Positions 1 to 11,030 of a stretch of 64,000 bases of DNA are shown in pieces. The first letter of the stretch is position 1. The number at the start of each line of letters is the position of its first letter. The DNA is from Alligator mississippiensis (Eukaryota > Chordata > Crocodylia > Alligatoridae). The stretch lies in NCBI RefSeq assembly GCF_030867095.1, contig NC_081824.1:136677433-136741432 (forward strand), read 5' to 3'. The notes under the pieces are model-generated. The model ran no database searches, was not told where the DNA came from, and was given only the letters and a program-made list of their open reading frames with translations. The translations under genes were made by a program, and so were the position numbers.

Positions 1-888
1 AGAGGAAGGCATGCAAACTGCCCAAACGCCAGTAGCATTCACAAGGAGAAAGAAAAGGATCCTTGACCACTACCATCTTTATTAAAGAAATAAAATACTG
101 TGATGGCTGGCCACAATCCTGTTTCCTTTCACTAAAAAATGATTATGGGCAAAACAGGAGGCAGCAAAGTAGATTTTGTGCCTCGTGCTGGCATTTATGA
201 AACAAATTTAACTTGGATTACTGTATGAAGTAGAAAGGGACAAGTTTTTATAAACCTTTCACTTGTAGTTCATCATCCACTGCACAGGGCCTACCTCATC
301 ACCAGATTCTGAAGAATGGTTTTAATGCTTTGAGCCCTTATGGTTGCAAAGGTAACTTTGATTCAATTGTGACCTGCTGCAGTGTTGCTTGCTGGGTCTG
401 CAGGTGCCTTTAGTATAATTGTTGCTGCAGTTTTTCTAAGAATGAGTGAGTGCATATGAAAAGACTAGTCTCTTTCAACCAGGTTGCTCAGACCAGTGTG
501 GTCACCTTTGAAAGTGATAGGAATTAGGTCACTTTCACCCTGGGAAAGCTACTGACAACAGAGAAGGTAATCAGAAAAGTATGTGTAGAGAGGAAGAAGA
601 CCTGAAATTGGAAGGCGGGAGTTGAAATGCTTCCTAGGTAGGCTGGCAACTTGGGAAAAAGAAAACGAAAGTGTCTCCATTGTCAGTCAGATGGAGGTAA
701 GGCAATTTGAAATTCATCAAGGACCCATTAGCCAGAAGCTGACCAAGAAAAAAAAAATTAGTGTCTGTGGAAAAGTGCTAGAGTTCTAGCACCTTTCCCC
801 TTTCCATCAAATGAGAAAGAAGAACTCTATCTGGACCCTTCATTTGTTTCAATTTGTGGCTCTCTGATAATAATTATTGTCATCAACA
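1..888. other. Intergenic DNA, no gene recognised
   Basis: Unique-looking, moderately AT-rich sequence with stops in all frames and no recognisable exon. In mammals the gene upstream of TMEM181 is TULP4. Its long 3' UTR could reach this area, but nothing here identifies it. Nothing else is supported. Confidence 0.4.
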
Positions 889-896
889 GGGATCCT

Positions 897-1113
897 GATT
901 TTCTCTGATGCTCCCCCCCAATTTTCAGATTAAAAAAAGTAGCCCCAAATCCACATTTTTCTGTGATTAAAATGAAACATCATTAATATATATGTGTCTA
1001 TATATTAGTGGTGTTTCATTTTAATCACAGAAAAATTTGGATTTTAGGTTACTTTTTTAATCCAAAAATTGGGGATTTTTTTTTTTTTAAATTGGAGAAA
1101 ACCAGGATCCCTG
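897..1113. mobile_element. Palindromic hAT-type MITE with exact 8-bp TSD
   Basis: A 217-bp non-autonomous DNA transposon. It begins cagggatcctg and ends caggatccctg, and the two halves are inverted copies over most of their length (for example ctgtgattaaaatgaaac on the left against gtttcattttaatcacag on the right). It is flanked by the identical 8-bp direct repeat gtcatcaa at 889-896 and 1114-1121, the target-site duplication length of hAT transposases. No coding capacity. The exact family name is not known to me. Confidence 0.9.
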
Positions 1114-1121
1114 GTCATCAA

Positions 1122-4100
1122 TGGTGGCATTGTCTGACCTATCTAACTGTGCAAACAGAACCCCTCACATTTGGTGCCCTGTGTTTGTCACCTGATGAAG
1201 AGATTGTTGTAGGGTGATGTCTTGGCACTAAGAAGTCAGAATGACAGTAGCAAATGGTGAGGGAGCAGAATTTGGACATAGTGTGTCTTCCAGCAGGGAA
1301 TACAAGTCCCACAGCTGTAGTAAGCTTGCATTTGTGTTTAAGCACTTAATATGTAGACTGTAACTCAAAAATAATTCAGTTCTATATCAAATATTGTTAC
1401 TATGTGTTCATCAGCTTATGCATCCTATGTCAATGTGCCTGGCAGAATCTTTGCTAAGATCATTGTTAACAGTGAAATGGGAATAGAAAACCTGCCGTTA
1501 CCCTTAAATACTGTTTCTTATACAGTACCCCAATGTGCTATCATTCTGCAATCTTAATGGGACAGGCCGAGGAGCTAAATAATTGCCTTGTTGTAGAGGG
1601 AGTTGTCAGACGTTATAAAAAGAAAATTGGAGCAGTTTGCACCAATTGAAGTTCATCTTAGGCCTTTCATCCAGTTCTTCATCCATTACAATTGTGTGTT
1701 CTGTATTTCTCATTTTCTCTTTTGTTCACAGGAGGCATGTTTTCCCATCCATTTTTTTTAGTTTGATCAAAGGGAAGCCTTTTCATCCTTGGAGGATGTT
1801 TTATGGTGTTGCATCCCCTGTTATTTTTATCCTTTCTAACCTCTCCACATTTCCTTCTCCTCACAGAGGACTGACACAGAACTTCTATTTTAAACAGTGC
1901 AAGTAACATGTCTTTGTTCTCCTCCTGCCTGGTAGCTTTCTTTGTAGATGGCTTTTTTTCCTCCAAACAAAGGTATTCCCTTCATTGTACTAGCTATGGT
2001 AGAATTGCTATCTTCCTTTAGCTCTGCCCACTCTGCTGTGTGACTCTTTGTATCTCAAAGTCTTCTGTTGTTTTTGTAAACTAAAATGAATATTTATCTT
2101 GGAAAAGAGGCAACCACAATGTCAGTAAATGAATTAACTACAGAAACATTAGTTAGGTTGCACTAAAGATAATTGGCTGCATACAGACATTCAAATGTTC
2201 TGAAAGAATTCTCTTAGGTTTGTTCTCCTGGTAGAAAACCTTATTCAGAGATCCTTGATCTGACATTAAAATGTTTAGCATCTGAAAAGTAGAGATCTTG
2301 CAGTGCTGACACAGGGCAGCCCTGATTTGCTGACCCAAACTGCTCAGGGTCAGCCTGCGTCTCCCTGCAGCATAGTATGCGATTGTGAAGGGGGCATGTT
2401 CTGCTCCTTGCTCATCTGGAATACTACAGTCCATCCCAAGCAATGCCCTGTCTCCTGGGGCAAGGGAGCGGGGGAGCAGAAAAACACCCTGGGATGCTGG
2501 AGGATTGTACTATGGCTTCTGTGAAAAGGGAATGTTATACAGACATTCAGTCTCCCAGGAAAAAAACTCTCCTGGGAGTAACTTAACTCTGTTTGTTCCC
2601 AAGTGATTCTTTGCCAGGAGCAGCCATTTTTGCTCTGAGAAAAAATCCTCAACAATTGTACACTCATGGTTTCTTCTGGGAGAGCAGCGACACTCCCAGG
2701 AGAAACTGAATGTCTGTTCACGGCTATGGAAGGGACAGTATTTGACATCTTTTTTTCATCAGGTGGAAGTGCTCAACTAAAAGTGCAAATTAGAGTTTGT
2801 CTTCTGAACTGACCTTTCTGTTTCATAAGCTAATCTACTCTTTGAAGAAAATATGCACATATTTCAACATATCTCTGGGCTGAAACTAGCTGTGAACAAG
2901 TGCTGATCACAGGCATGCTTCCTTTGAGAATCACATAGCACTAAGACTACCGGGCAAATGAACCAGAGCTCATTCCCTAGTGCCTCTTGACAAGCATCTT
3001 CTAACTCAGTAAAGCTGAGGACTTCTGCAATGCTACCTGTCTGATTCAGAGTCCAATATGTTCTGTGTTTTGGTAATTGATTATTGTAGTCTTTTCCTGT
3101 CATTCTTCCAGTGTTCCTCCTATTTGCCTTGGGTTCCCCCCCCCCCCCCACATGTAACTGTCAAGCCTAAGAAAATACTAAAAAGTGCATGTACCTATGC
3201 TTGTAACATAATGGTTAGTAACTTGTTGTCTGGCCTGGGAGACTTGCAGAAGGGAAAAAAGCCTTACTGTTCTCAGCAGCAAAGGAGAGTCTCCACAGTA
3301 GCCTGTGTTTTAGGAGTCAGAATAGTCTGTCCTGACTAATACTTGAGATGTGTGTTGTCTTAGTGTTGCGAACTGTGTTCTCATAGTGTATCTGTGTTAG
3401 ATTCTGTTAAGAGACAAAGAAACAAGAGGAATCTTGGAATCAAAGCTACTTATAAGAACACTAATAGTAAATGAAATCAGAGCCTTTGGCTCTTCTCAAT
3501 AAGCTCCTAATACCAGTTTTTACCGTTGCTGTTCAGAAACCTGTGGGCAGCAATGAATTGACTCCAAATTGTATCCATTCACTTCAGTGCTGCTTGGAAA
3601 GTTGGCCAGGCAGCTCTTCAGCGTGCGCGCGCACGTGCATCCATGTGTGTGTGTTTAGGCCTGGGTCCTTCAAGAGGATAGACCAGCTTGAGCCATTCTA
3701 ATTAAAATGCTGTGGTATCATGTGTATTAAACCCCAACCTGTTGAAAAACAGCTGTGGGACACTTTAACTAAAGCTCGTTCAATGAACTTTAGTTAAAGC
3801 AGTCATTTTGAAATGCTGGGGGTGGGTGGGGAAGGGGGCTTAATACACGTGACGCTGTAGTGATGTTAAAGCATTCTAATTACAATGCATCGGAGCATAT
3901 CTATGATCAGTTACTGGCACCTGGTAGAACAGAAGAGACATCCCCTTTCCCAGAAGAGAAAGGGGTAAAGTAGCAGAGACCTTTCCTCCGTTTAATAGCC
4001 ACAAAGCTCTGAGACAGTAAAACAGAGGATGGAGGATTCAGGTCTTACATCTTCTACCCTGGAGTTGATATGGAACCCCAGTATATAGCTCAGTTTGAGA

Positions 4101-5865
4101 ACTGTTCAGAATCCCAGCAGCTTGAGCGAGCTGTGCTCCTTTCTCAACAGAGTATTGCCACTGGATGGTTGGGGTACTCTCTTTTTTGTGTTAGCATTTG
4201 CTTATATGTCTAACAGATTGCAGCCTAGAACATCACATTAGAAGCACTGGTGCATTATGGGCTGCTTGAGATTCTTGGCATCAGATGGTGATGCTTTCTT
4301 GAGCCAAGTCTGTTTGAATATACTTCAGCCAAAGGAAACTCAGTGTCTCCATTTTAAAGGCATCTGCTACAGGCAGATCAGACAAAATGACAAAATGAAG
4401 AACTGTACCTCAAAAGGAAATGAACACCAAGGAGGAGAGCTGTATTAAAACTTCCTAGTAGAAAACACCTTGGCTGTTTTAATTTTGCTGGGCTGTTTGG
4501 ACTGTTTAGCTGTCACTCTGGTACTTCCCTTGAATAGAGCTGTGCCTAAATGAATATTCACTTTCTTGCTACGTTGCTTCTTGCCGTCCAGTATTATCCC
4601 AGTAATTGCTAGAAACCACTGGGAGCAGGAAAGAAAGTGTGAAGGGCAGAGAAGCCTAAACGGTCACAAATAATAAGTCACAGCCCACCCCAAAATTAGA
4701 ATGCTACATTTTGAGGAGTTTTATTCGCCTTCAGGTTTCTAAGTCTAAGGTGAACTTGTCTCATTTAAAAGTATTTCTGTACAGCCAGGATGGCTAGAAA
4801 TTTCCTTTTTAAATTAAAGCAGAGATTTTCACAAAAATCACTTGACTCTGGGAGCTGGGCCTCACAGGTGAATACCAAATACAGTGGGGAAATTGGCACC
4901 CCTTCAATAAATGCACATCCTTTCTCCCATGTAGATGGTTTCTTTGCCATCAGGGAAAACTGGGGAAAAATCAGAGTGGGATGATCAGTGAGAGGGTTGG
5001 GGGGGATGGAATTTGATACTGCAGAAAGAGATCAGGGAACTGCAGACCTCAACAAGCACTGTCATTGTTTCTCAAAAGTGTTAAATACAAGTTCTCACTG
5101 CCCTAGGAAAACACCTGCTACCAGAAGTGAATGGATCTGAGCACGTTCAGGAAGAAATTTCTCAGCAGTTCCAGGTGCCCATACTGCATATAGACAACCA
5201 GCAATTGAGGTTTGAGGGCAATAGGGAGGAGTCAAAGTCAAGTTCTTGTTATATTTATATATTTTACACATGTACACTATACTATACGAGATCCTTATGG
5301 GGAATGCCGGGGAAATAGCTGTGTCCATTGTAGAAACCCTACATTTTAATAGCTTTCAACTTTCACTTGTCAATGGCACTGATTTAGTGCTTATTGTGAA
5401 CCCCAAAAGAAAGAAATTTAGGAGATTTCCCTTTCACATGAGGGCACAAAAGTGGCAAGGGATGGGGGCTGTATGACGGACAACCCTTACAGCTAATTGG
5501 TGGGGAGGGAGGGATGCTGCACTTGGGCCACAAAAATGACTGCCAGCCTTGTGTTCTGCCTGTGAAATGGGCTGGCAACCACCTCAAGTTCAGTAGGTCC
5601 CTAGTTATGAGACTTGTCAATGCAAGATTATTTCATATAAAACCATTCATACCAACCACATTAAGCTTTTAGCATAAAACCTTTTTTGTTTTTCTGTGGA
5701 AGTCAACAAGTCTGCTCATGTGCTTGCAGTATGGCATGTGCTGAAACCCCTTCCTGAACTGGGTCCCTGGCAGCATAGTTTATGAATTTCAGGAATTAAA
5801 AACAGTGTTACTCTCAGTATTCATTTTTTTCACCTGCTTTTCCTGTTGGTACTCCAATACACTGA
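1122..5865. other. Intergenic DNA, no gene recognised
   Basis: About 4.7 kb with no exon that I can support. It holds a C11 run near 3137, a short mixed CG/TG tract near 3620-3656, and a palindromic patch at 3760-3800 (ctttaactaaagctcgttca followed by its inverse). That patch resembles the MITE family seen at 20.8 and 43.8 kb. Small ORFs here lack homology or splice context. Confidence 0.4.
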
Positions 5866-6166
5866 TTCTCAACCTTTTTTTGTACCAGGATCCATTTGTA
5901 AACATTGGCCTGTCCTGACCCAGTGCCCCTCACTCCTGACCAGGTCCCAGCCAGTGTGTGGGGCAAAGGAGTGTGTTTGAGGCATAGGGGCCCCCAAGCA
6001 ACCCCTCACAGCCTAGAGCTCCGCCAGCCTTCAAGGGAAAAGCCACAGTTTCCCCCTGTTTTTCTCCCTTAAAGGAAAATCCATTTTCAAAGTTTGTGAA
6101 CTTTTCTCATATTATTGTGACCCGCTTCTGGGTCATGACCCATGGGTTGAGAAATGCTGCTCTAGG
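5866..6166. mobile_element. hAT-like MITE (eroded)
   Basis: The left end reads ctgattctcaacctttttt and the right end reads gggttgagaaatgctgct, so the termini are inverted copies of the 'ttctcaacc' motif typical of hAT/Charlie-like non-autonomous elements. The interior is GC-richer than the flanks and has no ORF. No clean target duplication is visible, so it is probably old and the boundaries are approximate. Confidence 0.6.
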
Positions 6167-6169
6167 TTT

Positions 6170-7225
6170 TAAAGTCAGCAGTCCTGGATAACTTGCACCC
6201 AAGAATCTTTAAAGAGCTGAACGAGGCGTCCTCTGGCTTTCTGATGTTCATTTTTATGTATAGCTTTTAACAGTGGAGAAATTCCAAAAGATTGAAACAG
6301 TTATAATAACCCAGTATTCAAAAAGTTCATGTAGACAAGATGACCCAGGTAACTATAGGATAGCTAGTCTAATCTCATTCCGGTGTAAAATAATGAAAAA
6401 GCTGATATGGGATTTAGTGGGAAAAGAATATAATTGGAGTCAGTATCTTTTTATGGAGAAAATAGGTCTTGTAAAGCAAGCCTGATTTCATGCTTTGAAG
6501 AAACTACATTTAATTGATAAAGATAGCTATGTAAGTGTTGTCTAGTTCTGTAAAGCAATTGACCAAATACCACATGACATTTTGGTTAGAAAATTAGCAG
6601 TGTATAATACTAATTAAGTAAGTATGAACTCGATTGTGAACTGGCTAATACATGCATATCACAAATCAGTCATAATGATGGTGCTTTATCATTCACTGAG
6701 GGTGTATGGCAGAGATAGGTATAAGGCCCAACACTATTTGACATTTTCATCAGTGTTCTGGAAGTAAATATGAAATCATAGTAGATAATATTTGTGGGCA
6801 ACAGAATGATGGTTGGAGAAGTAAGCAATGACAAGAACAGGCCAGTCATACAGAGCAAGCCAGATCACTTGATAAGCATTCAAACAAGGTATATTCTAGT
6901 ACAGCCAATTGTTAAGATATATGTCTTAGGAATATGGATTGCAAGCCATGTTTTTGAATTCCAAGAAAAGAAAGCTAAAGCCAAAAAAAATTCAAAGCAG
7001 AAATTGGGCATACATTGGAACAAATTACCAGGGAGTAGTGGATTTTTGATCTCTTGATGGCTTCAAATCAAGATTGAGGTGCCTTTCTAGAAGATATGTC
7101 CTAACCAAACCCAAGTTATTGGGCTCACTACAGGTGTAACTAGGATAGATATAATGGGAAACAACAAAGGGGAGATTAGACTAGATGATCTAATGGTTCC
7201 TTCTGGCCTTACAGCTAATGACTCT
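6170..7225 (+). mobile_element. Ancient CR1-like LINE fragment (reverse-transcriptase region to 3' end)
   Basis: A degraded LINE in sense orientation. Frame-broken peptides resemble the CR1 reverse transcriptase order: a 'DPGNYR..SLIS' block near 6340-6380, a 'DQIPHDI' block near 6560, then the 3' end near 7170-7215 with the 'gactagatgatctaatggttcc' type tail. Many stops and frameshifts show it is long dead. It is older than the copies at 9.5 and 27 kb. Confidence 0.7.
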
Positions 7226-7556
7226 GAATAAAGGCAAAAGAAGAGGAGGAGGGGCTTTCCAACATGTTTACCATATTTTAATATTTCCTTATTAATTTAA
7301 TTTTAATTGCATCCTCTGAGATTTCCCAGCTGTTCTCTGAGTAACAAACATAAAAATATTATAAATAATGTAAAAGTGTTTATAAATAATGTATTATAGC
7401 TGATCAGTGATATATGTATTCTGACAGAGATAGTGTAAATATCAGTAATTTGCATTTACTCAAATTCAGGGAGCTCATAATACATCTTAGAAAGTACCAA
7501 CCTGTCTTCTGAAAGAAAGAATATCAGGTAGCTTGAGACCAATTTTTTCCTTACAT

Positions 7557-8283
7557 GATTCATAGATTCATAGATGTTAGGGTCGGAAGGGACCTCAATA
7601 GATCATTGAGTCCGACCCCCTGCATAAGCAGGAAAGAGTGCTGGGTCTAGATGACCCCAGCTAGATGCTCATCTAACCTCCTCTTGAAGACCCCCAGAGT
7701 AGGGGAGAGCACCACCTCCCTTGGGAGCCCGTTCCAGACCTTGGTCACTCGAACTGTGAAGAAGTTCTTCCTAATGTCCAATCTAAATCTGCTCTCTGCT
7801 AGCTTGTGGCCATTATTTCTTGTAACCCCCGGGGGCGCCTTGGTGAATAAATACTCACCAATTCCTTTCTGTGCCTCCGTGATGAACTTATAGGCAGCCA
7901 CAAGGTCGCCTCTCAACCTTCTCTTGCGGAGGCTGAAAAGATCCAGTTTCTCTAGTCTCTCCTCGTAGGACTTGGTCTGCAGGCCCTTAACCATACGAGT
8001 GGCCCTTCTCTGGACCCTCTCCAGGTTATCTGCATCCCTCTTGAATTGCGGCGCCCAGAATTGCACGCAGTACTCCAACTGCGGTCTGACCACCGCCCGA
8101 TAGAGGGGAAGTATCACCTCCTTGGACCTATTCGTCATGCATCTGCTGATGCATGATAAAGTGCCATTGGCTTTTTTGATGGCTTCGTCACACTGCCGAC
8201 TCATGTTCATCTTGGAGTCCACTAGGACTCCAAGATCCCTTTCCACTTCCGTCCAAGATCCCTTTCCACTTCTGATGGCTACA
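7557..8283 (-). mobile_element. CR1 LINE, 5'-truncated, minus strand
   Basis: The 3' tail lies at 7557-7620 (catagattcatagatgtt then ggtcggaagggacctcaata). The body runs leftward in the minus sense and keeps an open frame of about 200 codons covering the C-terminal CR1 ORF2 segment: 'ERDLGVLVDSK', 'QLEYCVQFWAP', 'RRATRMV', 'FSLRKRRLRGDL', 'FRLDIRKNFF' blocks in order. The reverse-transcriptase catalytic core is missing through 5' truncation. The 5' end contains a 20-bp direct duplication at 8230-8249 and 8253-8272. Similar to the 27-kb copy, so both belong to one young subfamily. Confidence 0.93.
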
Positions 8284-9520
8284 TCATTGCTATGATGGCT
8301 ACATAGCACTGGGTTTTGATAAACTACCAAGAAAGGAGAAACCCAAATACTCTATGGCTTGCACAGACATGTGATTCCAGTGAGATTAGGGACAGATCTG
8401 TTTTTTCTCTCCTTCATCCTTGAAAACACTTTCCAATGGACTCATCTTTCAAGACTGATCAAAAGAGATTATAAACCAGACTCTTCATTGCCTTGCACCT
8501 GTTTAGAGATAGTATAAGAAAAGCATACCTTGGTTAGGAATCAATGGAAGTAAACTTACATTCTTTGATCACATGAGGTATACAGACAGAAATAACCTTG
8601 AGAGAGTAATTACAGAAAGAATAGCAATAGGTCATTACAGTAGAGAACAAGCAATGGGGAAATGCATTGATGGTATGTGGCAGCACACCAGAAGGTCAGA
8701 TTCTGAGTGCATAAAGCAAGTGATGGATTGAGAAGGTTTCTAAAATTTTCTGCTGTGTCATTACCAATATTCAGATGTAAATACATTAATGTTTGGGGTT
8801 ATTTTTTTGTTTTTGTTTTTTTTTAACATCTAGCTATCTCAGCTAGCCACAAATGCTTTTTCAGCTGGCAAACAAATATTGCTCAGCTGTGTCTAGCTCA
8901 GTTAACCACAAATGTGAAAAGTACCTTCATCTTTTTCTTTTTAAACTAGGGATTATACCAAGAAGTCTTTCACCGAGATATGCCAGGTCCAGGTATTATT
9001 TGGCAAAGTAATATAAAGTTAGCAGACAGAAGATAGCTAAAAGGTGTTGATTAAAATGTGAGAAGCTACATAGAATATGTAAAGCTATGTTAAACATTCT
9101 GTAGTGGGCCACTTAAATCTGAGTAAATAACATTATTATTGTGGCCTGATCACAAACAGTATTGCAAATATTTTAAGACTTCTAGAATAGGGGTTTCTAC
9201 CTAGTTAAAGGCATGGTAAAGCATCAGTTTTATAAAAAACAAAAAAACAAAACTGATGCATTCAGTTGATGAGTTGAGAAGCCAACGCGAAATGATAATC
9301 CACACAGAACACTTTCCCCCGGTGCCAGCCCCAAGACATGGTCCAGGTGGTGCAGAATGGAGGGAAGAGAACAGTTCAGTGGGACCTGGCTCGTAAAGTT
9401 TTCAAAGACACAGGTTGGAAAATGCTATTAAAAGAAACTGCTTGTTTTTGTACTGGATACTGAAAAGAAAGACAGTTCTAGTCAAAGTATATGTAGGCCT
9501 AGAAGATCAGAAGGTCCGAT
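8284..9520. other. Intergenic DNA, no gene recognised
   Basis: AT-rich sequence between two CR1 insertions. An A/T homopolymer patch occurs near 8805-8825 and an A-rich patch near 9237-9250. No coding or RNA feature could be supported. Confidence 0.4.
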
Positions 9521-11030
9521 TGGGTGTTGAGGGAGCTGGCAGGGGTTATTGCAGGGCCCTTGGCATGGCTTTACAAGCGCTCATGGTGCTCGGGCCAGGT
9601 GCCAGATGATTGGAAGATAGCCAATGTGGTCCCCATCTTTAAAAAAGGGAGGAGGGAAGACCCAGGCAACTATAGGCCTGTCAGTCTTACCTCAATCCTG
9701 GGGAAACTCTTTGAGAAGATCATCAAGTAGCACATCTGTGATGGGTCGGCATTGGGGATGATGCTCAAGGGCAACCAGCATGGTTTCATTAGGGGCAGGT
9801 CATGTCAGACCAACCTGATTGCCTTTTACGATCAGGTCACAAAAGCATTGGATGCAGGTGTCACCGTGGATGTAGTCTTTCTGGACTTCAGCAAGGCCTT
9901 TGACACTGTCTCCCGTCCCATCCTCATTGAAAAACTAGGCGACTGTAACATCGATGCCTACACGGTCAGATGGATTGCAAATTGGCTGAAGGGTCGTACT
10001 CAGAGGGTGGTGGTGGACGGGTCATATTTGACCTGGGGGGAAGTGGGCAGCGGAGTCCCCCAGGGCTTGGTCCTTGGGCCCGCGCTGTTCAATTTCTTTA
10101 TCAACGATTTGGACGACGGGGTGAAAAGCAACCTGTTTAAATTTGCTGATGATACCAAAATTTAGGGCGAGGTGGGCACGCTAGTAGGGAGGGAAAGACC
10201 TCAGCAAGACCTGGATAGATTGCAGGGGTGGGCTAACAAAAACAGGATGCGTTTCAATACAGACAAGTGCAGGGTGCTGCACTTGGGCAGTAGTAACCAG
10301 CAGCACACTTATAAGATGGGAAACTCCCTTATTGAGAGCACGGAGGCAGAAAGGGATCTTGGAGTCATTATTGACTCCAAGATGAACATGGGCCGACAAT
10401 GCGAGGTCATGGTCAGCAGGGCCAACCAGACTCTATTGTGCATCCACAGGTGCATCTCAAGTAGGGCCAAGGAGGTGATCCTCCCCCTCTACGCGACACT
10501 GGTCAGGCCACAGCTGGAGTACTGTGTCCAGTTCTGGGCACCCCACTTCAAGAGGGATGTGGACAACATTGAGAGGGTCCGGAGGAGGGCCACCCGCATG
10601 GTCTGGGGACAGCAGGGCAGACCCTACAATGAGAGGCTACGGGACCTGAACCTGTTCAGCCTTCACAAGAGAAGGCTAAGGGGGGACCTTGTGACCATCT
10701 ATAAACTCACTAGGGGGGACCAGAAGGGTTTGGGGGAGACCTTGTTTCTCCTAGCGCCCCCCAGGATAACAAGGAATAACGGCCACAAGTTGTTGGAGAG
10801 TAGGTTTAGATTAGACATCCGTAAGAACTACTTCACAGTTAGGGCGGCTAGGATCTGGAACCAACTTCCAAGGGAAGTGATGCTGGCTCCTACCCTAGGG
10901 GTCTTTAAGAAGCGGCCTGATGCCTGCCTGGCTGGGGTCATTTGAGCCCAGTTTTCCTCCTGCCCAGGCAGGGGGTCAGACTTGAAGATCTACAAGGTCC
11001 CTTCCGACCCTACTTCTATGATTCTATGAT
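9521..11030 (+). mobile_element. CR1 LINE, 5'-truncated, relatively young
   Basis: About 1.5 kb of CR1 in sense orientation, entering at the 'RELAGVIAGPL' segment of ORF2 and running to the 3' end, which shows the CR1 hallmark tail of octamer units (attctatg) at about 11013-11030. The body carries a nearly continuous reverse-transcriptase frame (see the pseudogene entry). The 5' truncation is typical of target-primed reverse transcription. No obvious target duplication was found. Confidence 0.95.
9524..10945 (+). pseudogene. CR1 ORF2 reverse transcriptase, broken
   Basis: One frame holds most of the reverse-transcriptase domain and the C-terminal tail. Blocks in order: 'VPDDWKIANVVPIFKK' (about 9600-9650), 'NYRPVSLTSILGK' (about 9670), 'GFIRGRSC' (about 9784), 'FLDFSKAFDTV' (about 9880), 'GVPQG' (about 10050), the catalytic 'FADD' at 10142-10153, then 'LEYCVQFWAPHFKRD' and 'FRLDIRKNYF'. 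The catalytic motif is FADD, as usual for CR1. In-frame stops interrupt it at 9728-9730 and at 10163-10165, just after the catalytic block. There is no endonuclease domain, since the 5' part was never copied. Not functional. Confidence 0.93.
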
